DNA of 64,000 nt from Trichoplusia ni (GCF_003590095.1 NC_039483.1:1674001-1738000), one strand, 5' to 3'. Positions 9,714 to 24,700 are shown, counted from the first letter of the stretch. A program made the numbers and translations. Notes: generated by a model not told the origin, from the letters alone.

Positions 9714-12700
9714 CTGCAAGACAAACACGCTCGTTAGCGGGGGGAACCCTCATGGACCCCACTCCACGGGGGAGGATATGGGGAGTGTCAGACTCTTACT
9801 GACTAAACCTGTACCGCTGTATCTGTCATCGATGTTTTTGTGTCGGTGGATGGCAATGCGTTGAAATCCTTCATTCACCGACCGCTGGCTTCCACCGGCC
9901 AGTAGTGCGGGCCAGAGGGTCATTTCTCGTGTTGTATGAAGAGGGAAGTGTACCTGGTAGTAGAGTAGGTCCGGCGTCTCGTGGGCCACGGTCCAGTTGA
10001 GGACGGCGGGCTCTCCGTCGTGGCACTCCAGCTGCAGCGTCTTCATGTAGTCCTCGAACGTCTCGGAGGCGGCCGCCTGGTCGATCGTCTTGTGCGTCCA
10101 CTCGCAGTAGCGGCCCACTGCAATGTTCATAGTCATCCAAGCCCGTAGTCATTAAAACGAGTGTCGCATAACAAAATTATACATGTGACACAACGTTTAG
10201 CCAAATAGATATCCATCATCGGCCTAGCCTTTTCCCAACTATGTTGGGGTCGGCTTCCAGTCTAACCGGATTCACCTAAGTATCAGTGTTTTACAAAGAG
10301 CGACTGCCTATCTGATCTCCTCAACCTGGTTACCTGGGCAGCACGATACACCTTGGTCAGACTGGTTGTCAGAATTTTCAAACTTCTGACTGAATACAAG
10401 TAACGACTGTAAAAGATGTAGGAATAACAGCCGGGACCCACAAGTTAACGTGCCTTCCGAAACACGGAGAAACTCGTTATGACGAAGATGGTCTAAGGAC
10501 CAACCAAGGACTCATCTAAGGACCAACCGCGTCAAGCGTAGCTTAACCTGTGATCGATTCACTTATGCGGTTATAGTTTAGCCACGAGCTCCTCCTACAG
10601 ATATCTGCTGTGGTGTAAGAAGGATGCGTACGCATAAACCTCTGGTCTACACGGTGATTTTTTAGTCGTCTTACAAAAGCAGCCTAGTTCATGTATCCGA
10701 CGTAAAATACCCCCAGGCGCGATTTTTCTTTTTATCATCAGCTAAGATAATAAGTAAAATTAAACAAGAGAAATCTGAAATATACTCTTGAAAATGATAA
10801 ACGCCGCCGCCCGCGCCCCTCACCATTATTACAAGGGTTGGACCGCGCTCGCAACAGAGCTGTGTTTCTAAAAAACTACGAATTGCATCATCATATTGAA
10901 TAAAAATATCATAAACATGTTCTAGTCATTGGATACATGAACTGGGCTGCTTTTGTAAGACGACTAAGAAATCACGGTGTATAAGAACCTAGTAATACAT
11001 GAAAGTAAGCGTATCTTACCGGCGGTAGGATAGGGATACCCCTCGTTATCATACGCTACCCCGGCGAACACGCGTTGCTTCCTCTGGTCTTCCTCCTTCT
11101 TCTGCCCGAAGCCACCCTCCGAGGAGTCGCTGATGTAGAACGGGTGGAATCTGAAAATACAGTCGACAGTGTGTCGGTATTATCATCTTATAATACAAAG
11201 TCTAAGTCAAAGTATGGGAAATGTTAGGGAAATAGAAATATATAAAATTATGTTTCCCACATTTTAAGCTTAGGGCCACTTGCAGGAACACTTTAAAGCG
11301 AGATTTACTGGATCAAAAATCTTGTTTTAGGTCAAAATCTGATTGAACGTCTTCCTCATTACAGATATAGCTTAGAACCTCGATTTAAAGTGACTTCCTC
11401 GATTTAAACCGGCGTGTAGTTCTATTCTAGTATTTTAATAATGACAGATGATCTGAAATTATTAATAAATTAGATATATTAATAATTTCGTGAAGGGGTA
11501 CGGTAGACTCGATCGAAACCTTAAGAGAGCAAAAGAGCAAAATCTAGCGTTAGTAAAATCGAGATTTTAGAGAATTTGCTGCAAGCCGACCTTAGTCAGT
11601 CTTTCTTTTTACGATTATGTTTACTCTTTTGTGACATACTTGGCTGGGTTGGTCCTGTCGTCTCCACCTTCCACCAAGAAGGTGTAAGTCTTGCCTCTCT
11701 CCACGTAAATCTCAGGAATCAGCAGGTCGTTGATGTACCACGCGATGCCCCACGATGGATGACCTGGATTTCAAGATCAATATTGTTTTGGTCCTTCGAG
11801 TCAAAGGGTTCGATAAATTAAGTTCGTTAAAGTTAAGGTCGTTATAATTGTCTTAAGGAATTCAGATTGAAAAAGAATAGCTTAGTTACCGTACGCAAGG
11901 AACCCACTACTTATATCATTGTCTGCATGAAACAAAACATTAAAGGCAAAGTTACAATTATGTCAATGAGCGTCGTCCTTCTTCACCTGTGCCTTGTATA
12001 CGTAACTAAGGGCTCCCGGGCCACCGGCCACAACCACAAAACGCCGCTACTGGCATATTTCTTGCACTTTTTACGCAATTTATAAAGAAAAGCGAGCAGT
12101 GTCTTCTCTTCTCTTCTCTTCCGCATTTACATTAAGGGCCTGCCCTATACTGTGGAGGGACCATGTTGACCGTGTTTTGTTCGCTGATGACATCTCGTTA
12201 AACTACAGTAAATATGGCAGTAGCGGCGTTTTGTAGTTGTGGGCGGTGGTCCGTGCTGTGCGAGCCTAGACGGCAGCAAGGCGTGTACCGGTGAGGGGCG
12301 TGTAGCCGCGCGCGCCGGCGGCGGGCCCCAGGCGCGCGCGCAGCCGGCCCGCGCCCGCCAGCACGCGCGCCGGCCACGCCGCGGGGCCCGGCGCCGCCGC
12401 CTCCGCCAGCCCGCTGCACGAGTTGTCGTTCTGCAAGCCGACGCGATTGCACAATAACACTATAGCACTTGTGAACAGAGAAAAGGGGATCTTTTTGGAC
12501 TGCCACATGCTACTAGTATTCCGGGGAGAGAAACCTTTTTGGATAAATATTGTTATGATATAAGATATCGCTGCTGCAATTCCATGGTGTGCAATAAAGC
12601 ATATTTCTAATCTTATTTAATCTAGACTGTGATTCTATTTATATTTCATAAATGTAAGCTAACACTTTTTCAATCTATTGCATGAACGAACGGGATGAAC

Positions 12701-15700
12701 AAAACCAGTGAAGTGGGTGTCGGACTCGCGACTATTAAGGGTTCCCAACAAATAGACTAAAGATGAAAAAACGTTCGTTCGTTCTAAACATGAAATTGTG
12801 AGTAAACTTATGACCGTAGAAACATGACGCATTATGTTTAAATCTAATACACATCTTAGCAAGGAAGAAAAAAATGTTAAAAGTAGTGACAAGTTATTTT
12901 CATTGACTGTAAATTATTGGGTAAATGTTTCTGAACCTGAGCTCCGAAGTCCATCTGCACGTCGTTCCTGGTGGTATCCATGAAGGAGTGCGCGTTGGCT
13001 TCGTATCTGGAGTTCAGAGGCCCGAAGGCTGCAATCACAGACTGCGACCTAGATGTAAGTATTTCCTTGTCCTTGACAGCTTCCTTGGCGGCAAGGGGGC
13101 GCCGGTACGTTATAGTTGTGATTCCGTTCTTCTGGTTGCCGGACACTGAAGAAAATGGATCCATTAAGATATCCGTCAGGGAATTTAGAACAGTTTTGGA
13201 AAAACTTCGATGAACAAGCGGTCAAAATTGATATTTTACCCAACGGTCCCTATTCGCAATTTCTAATTAATTTAATTAATTCAAGAAGACTGCACAGATA
13301 GCCGAGTAGTTGAGGACACCACGCTTAACCCGCTGAGCACGACGTGTCACGGGTTCGATCCACCACGAATGCTTGTCCTGAGTCTGGGTGTCTTCGGGCG
13401 CGTGACTTGAATGTCATGAAAAAATGTTATGAGTCAAATGAAATTCAATAGCGACAGAGTGCTATGTTGTGGAGCTTGTTGCGATGTTTCTTCTTCACAG
13501 CTAGAGCACTTAGGAAGCGATGAAGGATGGGCGATACGGGGAGCTGTCTGTGTAACTTTGACGTTCAATAGTGCTGGCTAGGCAAGCTTGAATTGATGAG
13601 TTTTGATTTGATTTGAACAAAAAACTGATGAGACAAACTGAGTGTTCCCTAAAACACATGCCCCAAAGCATTTGTTATTGAGGATGCTAATGATTACCGA
13701 GCTGAGCGTCGTCGGTCCCGCCGAGCCGCAGGTCGGGGCAAACTCCGCGCTCGCCGTCGCACTGCGCCGGGTGGCTCAGCCAGTAGTCTGACACACGAGG
13801 CTGGTTCACCCTGCGATAAACACTACACGTATAGAACACTTACATCGTATAGTTACCGGCACGGATCTTGAGCGCTGAACTTCACCTACGCAGAAGTGAT
13901 TTTTGGGTCCCTTTACCGGTATGAAGTGAGGCGCGATCACATGAGAATTTAAATAAACATTTATTATTAATAATGTAAAACTAGTATTATATGTATCAAC
14001 ATAAAAGAATACGGGGATTAAGTATTCTTGTATGTTAATATAATTATGCAACGCGAAAGTTTAAATAAGTATAAAGTATTCAACGTTAATTGAATACTTT
14101 ACATTTTTAAACAATAATTTAATTACTATCATACATCAAATATGATGTGATTGGTTTATGCTAACAGAAGAGAGAGACATAAATTCTCTGAATTTCTTAA
14201 GAAACTGCATCAATAGTCAGACCATATCTTGTAGTTGGTTGAACTGGACAATTATAAATCGCTAAATTTAGTTTATCACCTAAAAAAGAAAATACTTAGC
14301 AACCTGAAAATGTATGTGATGTTTATTTATTATTTATAACTAGACTATTGTTATTAAATGATGTCACGGTTTACTCACGCGTATTTATCGGGGTAGCCCG
14401 ACTAGACTATTGTTACTTACCTAGTATCCCAATAAGCAACGACCACATCAGCCCCGACCATGGCGGGTCTCCCTTCAGCGCCGGAGATGCCGAACGACAT
14501 GTACTGATCCTTGCGGAGCCGCGCTGACAGCGTGATCTGGACTTGGTCGCCCTGAGGACGGAGGGTTGCTTGTGAGGATATATCAGGGTTTGGCTATATA
14601 TTTTATACTTTATGACGTTGTGTATATTATGTTTGTTATTTTTCTTAGATCGGTAAACACGGTTCTGTTACACATTTTACTGATGTTAGGTTAGCGTTTT
14701 AGCACGAGCGTATTGTAATGCCCTTTTTAATACGGAGACCAAGACTACATGAGACGTCATGACATGTCCACTTGTCCACTATTAAAACATTCAAGTATTG
14801 ATATATTATATATTTTTGATTTCGGATCATTCCACTCCATACAATGGTTGTGTGGAAGAGATCGCCGAGTAGCGATAACACCGCCAATTTGTACATTTTA
14901 CATGTTATTTACTGTATCAAATGTTTTCTTTTGATGTGCAATAAAGTGGATTTGTATTGTATTGTATTGTATTGTATTCAATAGAAATTAAAACACATAA
15001 TAACTGGCGTTATTTATTAACTTTTTAATAGAAACAAGTATTATTATAATGCTAATGTTTTCAATGATATTTTACCTTTAATCTCAGGATACCCGCTTGA
15101 AGGGAAACATTAAAGGACTAATTATTAAAGCTTTATTAATTCCAGTCAAAGGGCAGCTAGATGAAAACTCATAGAAAGTGGAATACTTACCACTGCTAAA
15201 ATACGATTAAAACATGTTTCACAACAAAACCGAAGAAATTGGTTATAATATTATGTTGACACTTAAAAGAAAGAGATAAACATTTAACACAGGATATTTT
15301 TGCGTTGTTTACACGTGTGCCACCGATATTATCAATTAATTTGGTAGTTTTAAAATAATATTTCATAAAAATATCTGTAGATACCCAGGTATCGAACCTG
15401 GAACAATTCACAAGAAACATTAATTTTGATAAATATTCACTACAAAAATAGAATCTTAATTAACACCTTGGCAGAAACTATACAAATAACAAGTATCATG
15501 CAAATGTGACAACCAGCCTAACCAAGGGGTATCGTGTCGTCCAGGTCACTGGGTTGAGGAGGTCAGATAGGCAGTCGCTCCTTGTAAAACACTGGTACTT
15601 AGCTGAAATCCGGTTAGACTGGAAGCCGACCCCAACATATTTTTGAAAAGGCTAGGACAGTGATGATGCAAAAGTGTCTTCTTACTAAGTTAACAACAAG

Positions 15701-18700
15701 TTGTTTATTTAATTACCTGTATTTCCCATCGCACTTGTAATCTTTTGTCTAATATTTCTTTGCAGTTATTGGTCGCGCTGTATGGCGACTGCGACGTCGT
15801 GGAGCTGGTCTGTAACATTTGCATCAGTTAGTTGCTCTAACTGTTCTATAAAATACATATGTACCATACTGCTTTACACCTTTAAGAATTAGTGACGTAA
15901 CGAAAAGTTTTTATAATCTATACTAATATATAAAGCTGAAGAGTTTGTTTGTTTGTTTGAACGCGCTAATCTCAGGAACTACTGGTCCAAATCGAAAAAA
16001 TATTTTTGTATTGAATAGACCATTCATCGGTTAAGGCTTTAGGCTATAAACCATCACGCTGCGAGTAATAGGAGCGAATATACAATGGAAAATGTGAAAA
16101 AACAGGGCAGATATCAATCATAACTTATATCTTCTAACCACGGGGACGAAGTCGCGGGCAACAGCTAGTATTCACTAAAATTTTACTATTACAGGTTACT
16201 CATATAGTAACTAATGATTATAATCAATGCAGTCATAGTATTGAAATAGTTAGTCAAATTAATGAAAGGGGATAATAAAAATAAAATATTAGTTAAGATT
16301 ATTTGCGTAAAAAAATAGATAAATATTATACTTACAGGATTATACCACCAAGCGGGCTGTAAATATGCAAAAGTGCAAATATCCCAAGGTAAGCAGACGA
16401 AGAGAAACACATAACGAAACGGTTAAGTTATACAACAAAGCATTTATTAAGTACATAAAAACAATAGTAACACTATAACAGAATAAGCAATTCAGTCTCT
16501 GGTACTTTACGAATCAGGATTAAATAGGCAAATAGACTGCTCGGATAGCCGAGTGGTTGAGATCACCACGCCATACTGACGCGACGTGCTTGTTCGATCC
16601 CCGCGTAGGACAAGCATTTGTGTGACCCACGAATGCTTGTCCTGACTCTGGGTGTCTTTTGCATGTGAACTGAATGTTTGTGAAACCCCCCGTGAAGCAA
16701 GAATTTAATTCCTTAATGCGAGGGTAGTAGTTATAAAAAAGCTAAGTATTACCAGAAGTATACACTCTTTTTTAAGGGCGTATTATAATTGGAAGGCAAA
16801 ATTGTGTCTTCCTCGGTTTATGAGAAAATCCGCCCCTAGTTCACCGTTTAACAAAAATGACTTATCTGAAACACGTGCACCGACGTATCGACACCTTGTA
16901 AAATCAGTTCGCCTTTTAATCCCGATTAGTGAAATTATTTATTCTTATTTTAACGTGAACCAATCAAATGAGAACCATGTTGGTGGTTTGTTGTTAGGTT
17001 GGCTTATGACAAGTTTCTGAGATTTATTAGTAGACCCGTTAGGTGACTTGCGTTTACCCTGGAAAGATCGGAAGAAACATATAAAAATAAAGTTAGTCCA
17101 GGCAGGCTGTTAATAAACATCATGAAATACACGGGGTTAATTAAAAACCACGCCTATAATTATTGTTAAAACATTAAGAAATTAAAGTAATGATCTTGCT
17201 GACTTCAATGCAGCTATCCTGTTTTCCAAAACGATTAGTATTTATTATAAATATTTATAACTAATTTCGAAGACTAATCTACCAGTAAACCATCATAAGA
17301 GTCACGTACTGAATGTCATAGGTTTTAAGTCCTATCAGTTATATGACTAGAGGACCTGAAAGAAAACCTTTTTCCATTCCCTTTTTACCTTGGAGTTTAT
17401 CAGAAATTACCTGTACCTCTACTACGAGTCCTTAAAAAGGTCATTTTGTAAGATGTCATAGTACAGGTAATGGTCTCCAGGCTCCCTTCTCACCGTGATC
17501 TTGGTCTGTCCCAGCGCTGGGGGTACGTCCAGGTCTTTAGGTATGTGAACGTGGCCGAAGTTGTGGCGGAACTCGACACACCAGACCGCGAGCCAGTCGA
17601 TGTCGTACGCGCTGAGTTTGCCCGGCAGCTGGATCTCGATGTCCTCACCCTGATAGCCACGCAGCGGGTTCAGAGAACCCATCTCGTTGGGTACCTGGGA
17701 TTAATAGGAGGAAAGTGCAAGCTTAGGCTTTAGGTATGGGTTCTATCATAAGTAATAACTTTGGCGGTCTATTGGTTCAGTGATCGGGGATAGAGGGGTA
17801 ATACCACAACTTGGAGTAAGACTGTACAATTTACTTGAGGAGTTGGTATGCCAACTATCTTCAGTACCAAGGTGTCAAAATAAAGTCTGAAATCGATGAT
17901 AGATTATCATTATCACACATGTTCCTGATTGAAAGGAAAACTCAACACTAGTAATTTCCGTCATCACTCTCTCTCTCTCACAAGCATAGTTTCCAAACAA
18001 ATTAATTAGAAGTTGGAGACGCTAAAGTTAAACAGACTTGTCACAAATATGTCGGTAGGTGTATTTACTTGAATACATCAGAGTATTTGGTTCCAGATTC
18101 AATATTATTCCATTAAAACAAACATAACACTAGAAAAGTGGATTTGGTATCTTCCTGTTTAGTTTTCAACCATAAATGCATTTGTATTTCGAAGCTACAT
18201 TCTGAACAGGGTTATCTAAGCTGTTATGTGGCTGTCTTCAGTAACACATCACCGTTCGTCTCAATCAACAGTTTATCTAGTGTATTCGAATTTAAGAAGT
18301 GCCTACGAAGACTAGTATTTTGTGATATTCACCTTGGTACCAAATGGGTTGGGCTCGGATCCATTGCCGACCCAGAAGTAGGCGTCAGGACCTGCACCGT
18401 CGTAGTGAAGGTTGGGGATGTAGAATGTCTTGGCGTCAAGCACGCTGATGTTGCCGGAGCGCAGGCCGTGCGCCAGGCGCCGGAACTCGGGCAGGACGCG
18501 CGCCCGCGGCGCCTCCAGCCCGCTTGGGATGAACACGTCGCCGAAGTTCACCTGGACATACAATTCAATTCAAACATCATAACTCACATGCATATAATCA
18601 GTGCCTGAGACTTGGAAGAGGCCAAAAAGCAGGTCACCAGATAACACCCCTTTTCTCATCGGTGTTTACAAGAGCCGCAACACTGTTCGTAGCATAAACG

Positions 18701-21700
18701 CTTTTTTTTGAAAGATTAATAGATTTTTTTGTAAGTATGTACTTGTATTAAACTATGTATTTAATTATGTCATAAGTGAAGGAAAGGTTTAAAGCTACGT
18801 ATTGGCTATAATTCAAGAATTATACCCTGTTTTGTGCTGGAATATTTAACTGATGTGATAACTAAACGTATTCCAGTTCCGGGTGAGATTCAAATGAGAA
18901 TATACAAAATACAAAACCATAATCAAACGTTTTTATTTCAAGAAGTTAATATTGAATCTAGGTGCACAGTTCCAAAATGTCATTCTTATGGAGTGGAAGC
19001 GCAAGAAACTCCATAAATGCATTTGTCAACATCTCATAAATCACTTTTATAATCCTGAATGTTGCAAATTGGTATGACAATTCAGATATAAAATCCCATT
19101 CTTGTCAAATTAACATCGAGCGAACGCGTTCATTAAATTGGCTGAGCACAGCGAGCATAACCAATGGCTGCGCGGGAAAGCCGCCGGCAAATGGCGGCCA
19201 CGCGTTTTGGCGCGAAAGTAGTAGACATGCGCCCTGCGCGCCGAAAAGTAATCGATATTTTGTTTGGCTGGTTACTGCACGGAACGCGTTTTTGCGTATA
19301 TTAGATGTTATTTAATTTTGTAACGTAGAAAATAACATGAATTACATACTTAGTCCAAAATGTTTAATGAAGTTTGTTATATTACCTAAATAATTCGGAA
19401 GTATACAAACTCATCATAACTTCAGTTCTAGAGTAGAACATCAAAGTGAACCTTAACAAAATTTCCCAATTTCCAATTTCCTAAAAGTCTAATATTTAGT
19501 ATGGACTACTTATATGTACGATTTAGATTTTTCAGAAGCTCGTCGTATTGTTATTTTGGATACTTACAGTAAACCTGCGGCACCACACGCTGAGCCACTT
19601 GATGTCCCTCAGGCGCTTGCCTCCCGGCAGCCGCAGCAGGATGTCGGAGTTACTGTGCGCCGACAGTATTGGGGGGTCCCTACAAAATACGAGCATATTC
19701 ATAAAATATACATGTTTCAAACAGACCTATGCAGCAAGCAAGCGTGTCATTTAACTTCTTCATCAAATTCAAAAGTGATCATTTCAATATGCCATTTTTT
19801 CAAGCATTTTGTAAAAGTTACACAAATCTACGTGCGACACTAGGGGCACTGCACCAATATGTCATTTTTATTAAGAAGAACCGACAAGAAATTACAAAAG
19901 TTGCTCTTTTAAAAGTAAATAATTACAGTATAATCTTAAACATTAATATTTATGTTTGCAAAAACAGTATAAAAAAGCATCGTCTCAACTTTTCGTGAGT
20001 CTACTATCGTGCAACAATTGCTCGTGGAGCTGGGTGGCTAGGTTATATTTCGATCACAGGTTAAGCTACGATTGACACGGTCGGTCCGTAGATGGGAGCC
20101 CATCTTTCTCATAACGAGTTCCTGCGTGTTTCGGAAGGCACGATAAATTGTGGGTCCCAGCTATTATTCATGCACCATTGACAGTAGTCAGAAGCTAGAA
20201 AGTCTGACAACCAGTCTAACTAAGGGGTATCGTGTCATCTAGGTAACTGGGTTGAGGAGGTCAGATAGGCAGTCGCTCCTTGTAAAACACTGGTACTTAG
20301 AAACCGGTTAGACTGGTAGCCGACCTCAACATAGTTGGGAAAAGGCTAGCACGATGATGACCATCTTGCAACAATTAAACTTCATAACCAGGGATTGTTT
20401 AACAATCTTGGTTGCATTTACTATGAGGGCGACATTTTGCTTACCACTAAAACATTTTTAAATATATAAATTAGGTACGTAACTGCCAGGCCGACTTTTT
20501 AGAGCATTTGATAAAAATCACTAAACCACCTAACGCTAAATCCTCGTTATCAAAATGCCAATTTTCTTCAAAACCGTATGTATAATATTACGACAACAGT
20601 GTATCTTCTCCCTAAGCGGTTATTACACTGCGGTTCGCATGCACCCCACACCGGAGACGAAACCCCCACGCAATCATCTTTATTTAATTAACAAACAATT
20701 TTAGTATTGTTATTCATATTTATTATAATGTCCCGAAATTAGCGTGTCGGGGGTCCCCTTAAGCATTTTAAGGAGGTTTTAATAGGGTAGGATGATGATG
20801 TAGGCTGTATTTGCATAGCTTCCACATTTTCTTGATTATTTTTATTTTTTAGATTTTCCTCGGTAAATGTTATGAAAGATTCCTACTTTATGCTGACATG
20901 ATAGGTAACTAAAGCTAAATTTCTTTTTGATAGTCTTTCAAACATGATTGTTTAGGACATAAGTCGCTTGAAGACTGCTCAATTCTCTGGGACATCTGTG
21001 ACAAGGAAACACGATAATGCAATTATGCCAACATAAGTACGTAAAAATCGTATAACACGTGCATCAGGAGGCACTATTTAAAGAGTTACTTTGAACTGTA
21101 ATTGCGTTGTTACGAGCATTTAATAACAGAACAGTGGTTTGTCACGACTTTATTGATTTTAAGTAATGTCTAAATAATTACCCACAGTTTCATAATCACT
21201 GTACGTCGCTGTGTTGTAGATTAATCTAATGGTGTTTTGTTGACACAGAATGCCTATTTACTACGTCCGAAAATACACTTAAGTGCATGGATAGCCGAAT
21301 GGTTGAGGTCACCATGCCAAACCCACTGTGCGCGTCGTGTTGCGATTTCGATCCCCCTAGGGGAGCAAGCAAGCAAGCATTTGTGTGATCCACGTATTCT
21401 TGTCCTGAGTGTGGGTGTCTTTCTGCATATGACTTGAATATTTGTGAAATCCCCCGCCATGCAAATATAAAATTCTTTATTGAGGGAGTCGTTTTATTAA
21501 ACAAATGCTAGTGCTGAGTTGGATTAAATAACGTTTAAATGGATAACGGACGCCCTAGGTTTAAACTTTCGAGTGTTGCAGTTATGGGCATGTACGCGGG
21601 TCAAAACCTAGTATATTTTATATATAACACTATATATTTTAATTGATAAACTTCAAATGTCTACTCTACAGAAGGAAAGAACAAATACTTAAGTTAATTA

Positions 21701-24700
21701 ATTCTAAGTTACTTAGAAAAAGGGCATCCCCTTGTCTTCGTCGGATTATTCAAATGGCGTCTCTCTCTGTCACAGTCTCATCGCGAACAGAATTCGTTCG
21801 TTCGCACTCGGAATACCAACTATCATCGATTGGAGTAAAATTTTTGATGAAATACGGCAAAACGGATAAAATCCGAAGTACGGTAAGTACTTATTTAGAC
21901 TTCATATTTATTTTGGACATTCACCTCATGAATCAATGAGTATACAATGTGTCAATTTTATAGCTTCCTCTTAGTGCTTTTATAAACTTAAATATTGCTT
22001 TATTATAACTTAAATTCAGTAATAGAAAAAGAAGTCGTTGCATAGGAATAAGGAGTATAGTCCATCTTTCAAAGGATGGATAACGAAAGCTGATAGCCGA
22101 CACACATTATTTTTTGCAGCACTTATATCATCACTATAACCTTTTCAAACCATGTTGGGGTCGGCTTCCAGTCTAACCGAATGCAGATAAGTACTAATGC
22201 TTTACAAGGAACGGCCGCCTATCAGACCTCCTGAAGCTCAAGTTACCTGGGTAATATACGATACCTCATAGTACTAACTACCTGTAACACACACAATTTA
22301 ATGTGTTTAATGAACTCTTTAGATATACCATAGATCCTCTTCCGCACTACGGCCGGCAGCGACAGATCGCCTCCCACTTAATTTATTGCTGAAGCAGCCA
22401 TGCCCCGTCAGTCACCCTGAACGACAGGGAGCCGTGCCTCCTCCCGAGCCAGTCGTCGAGCACTGGCCGGAGCCCGTATCGAGCCTAGCTTAACCTGTGT
22501 TCAACCAACTTGTGAAGCTTAGCCACTAACATTTGATACATTCAGTTTATTTGCAGCACAAAATCATATTCCATCTCAAAAATATTCATGCCACTCAAAA
22601 ACTCCAAAACACCACTCCCAATTATTGTTGTTACCAAGATTCTACTTTTAACAGTTGGCAACAGACGTAATATCGTTGGCGAAGGTTCATTAATACCAGC
22701 TTGACCTTGACCCCGTGTCCTTTATGTAACGATCGCAGAAGTACTCAATGAATCCACAAGATGATCACCAAACGAAACGAACGATTTTGAAACGCGGCCG
22801 TTGCTAAGCCGATGAGAAATCAGAACAATGTGTAAAGTTAATAAACGAAGTTTAAGTAATCTTTGAAACCGTGTTTATGAAGAGGGAGAGAAAGAGATGA
22901 AGCTATGCGGGGACACAGTTTCATCTCTATTATGCTGAAACTGTGATAGCTCAAGATAAACACAGTTACCTTGACTTTATGGCGATTGTCTTTGTTAGAA
23001 AATCCAGAAATCTAAATTTTACATATATATTTAATAACTTCCATTAAGCTACGATTAATAGGAGTAGAGCAGTAAAGAAATTTCTTACGAATAAAGGCAG
23101 AAGTTATTTTGACTCTAAAAAATTAATCCGATTAAAAAAATCCTAAGTGACATCTTCTAACCACGAGGACAAAGTCGCGGGCAACAGTTAGTATAGAATA
23201 ATGTTTCTGACTTTCAGACACCACGCTAGTTAGCCTCAAAATTGATAATAATATCATTATAGTATATATAATATCTATCGTGAGACCGATTCATTATTAA
23301 ATATGAAACGGTTTACTCACGCGCACCAGTTCGACTCGCTCACCCGCCGCGTCAGCCCATGATTATATAAGGGTCCGAAAATAGTCGGGCATCACACAAA
23401 CATTCGTCCTAGATGGGAATCAAACGCACGTCCTGTTGCAGCAGTCAGCCACTAACCAGTGGACCACCAAGCCAGTTTTTTTCCCTGATTTCACTGACCT
23501 TGTTGTATAATCCTCTGGGTACGGCACGAGGATACCTTCTGGGCTGGGTTGAGGCGAGTCCCCGACCCAGAAGTAGGCATCAGGTCCCGTGCCATCGTAC
23601 GCAAACCCGCGCACGAAGACCGTGCTCTCGTCGACGGCGTACACGGTGCCGCGGATGCCGTGGGCGTACTGAGTGAGACGCCCGATCAGACGCCCGTAGT
23701 AAGGCTCCGGACGACGTGATGTAACTGCGCCTGGAACAAAGCGTGCTGGATAAATTACGGCTTATCTATATCATTTGATACATGTTTTGTACTATATGCT
23801 CGGAGGTGGAAGTTCTTAATAGCGTAATAACGAGGAAACCCGCTCCGGGTCTGTGACCCGCGAAGGTGAAATGTGTCGCACCTCTCTACACCCTTAGCCT
23901 ATCTCACTGATGTTCCCTCTCGCCCGTTTTTGAGCCGGCGAGTCATCGCCTGCTAGTTTAATATTTTTTTTATGTCTTGAAAGGCAGGTGCTATAGTTTT
24001 CCATAGCATGTGAAGGAAACGATTTCATTGATCATTACTATACCAAATTATCCCCACAAATTACAATAGTTTCGTAGCTATCCTGGGCCGTCCATGTTTG
24101 TTTTTTAATAGAGCAGGGGTGGATGGCCCCTGGTAGATACCCCATCACATTTTTTTTAAAGTTCTCAACAAGGCCTCTTCATGTTGGACCTGTGTCCCCG
24201 TGCACGCCTCTAAAAAGTACCGTGTCTCTTCACGTGAAGTGATCCCGTGACTGAAAAGAGATGTATAATGATACTATAATACCTATACCTAAGTATTTTA
24301 TTTTGAAAAGAGTAACTTTGGAGTTCTTGCCGGTTCTTCTCCATAAGAATGACACTTCGGAACCGTGCAACTAGAGTCAGTTATATAACGTTTTGGAACT
24401 GTCTGAAAAAGGGCCTATTTGAAATAATTTAAAACATTTGTTTTTGATCTAATATTAAAAATTCTCGAGTCACGGTGAACATAATTGAACTCGTCCGAAA
24501 CGACTGAACCAATTTCATAATAGTTCGGTGGTCATGCTCATATCGGTTACATCTGAGACGGACAACATTTGTTTTTTTTCAAGCCCTTTAAGGGCACGGC
24601 ATAACATCGTTTGATGGGTCAGCTAGTTCAATAAAATGATTAAAGTTTACCGGAATCGTTTTAGGAAAAACTCCTTAACATTCCAAGGTTAACAGAATCG

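Noticed and set aside
10213..10594. 5S rRNA gene
   Set aside because: Only the internal promoter region resembles 5S; the rest of the molecule is absent and the unit is dispersed with target duplications.
12098..12122. TCTTC run as a splice polypyrimidine tract or regulatory element
   Set aside because: No acceptor follows in a useful frame on either strand; ordinary microsatellite.
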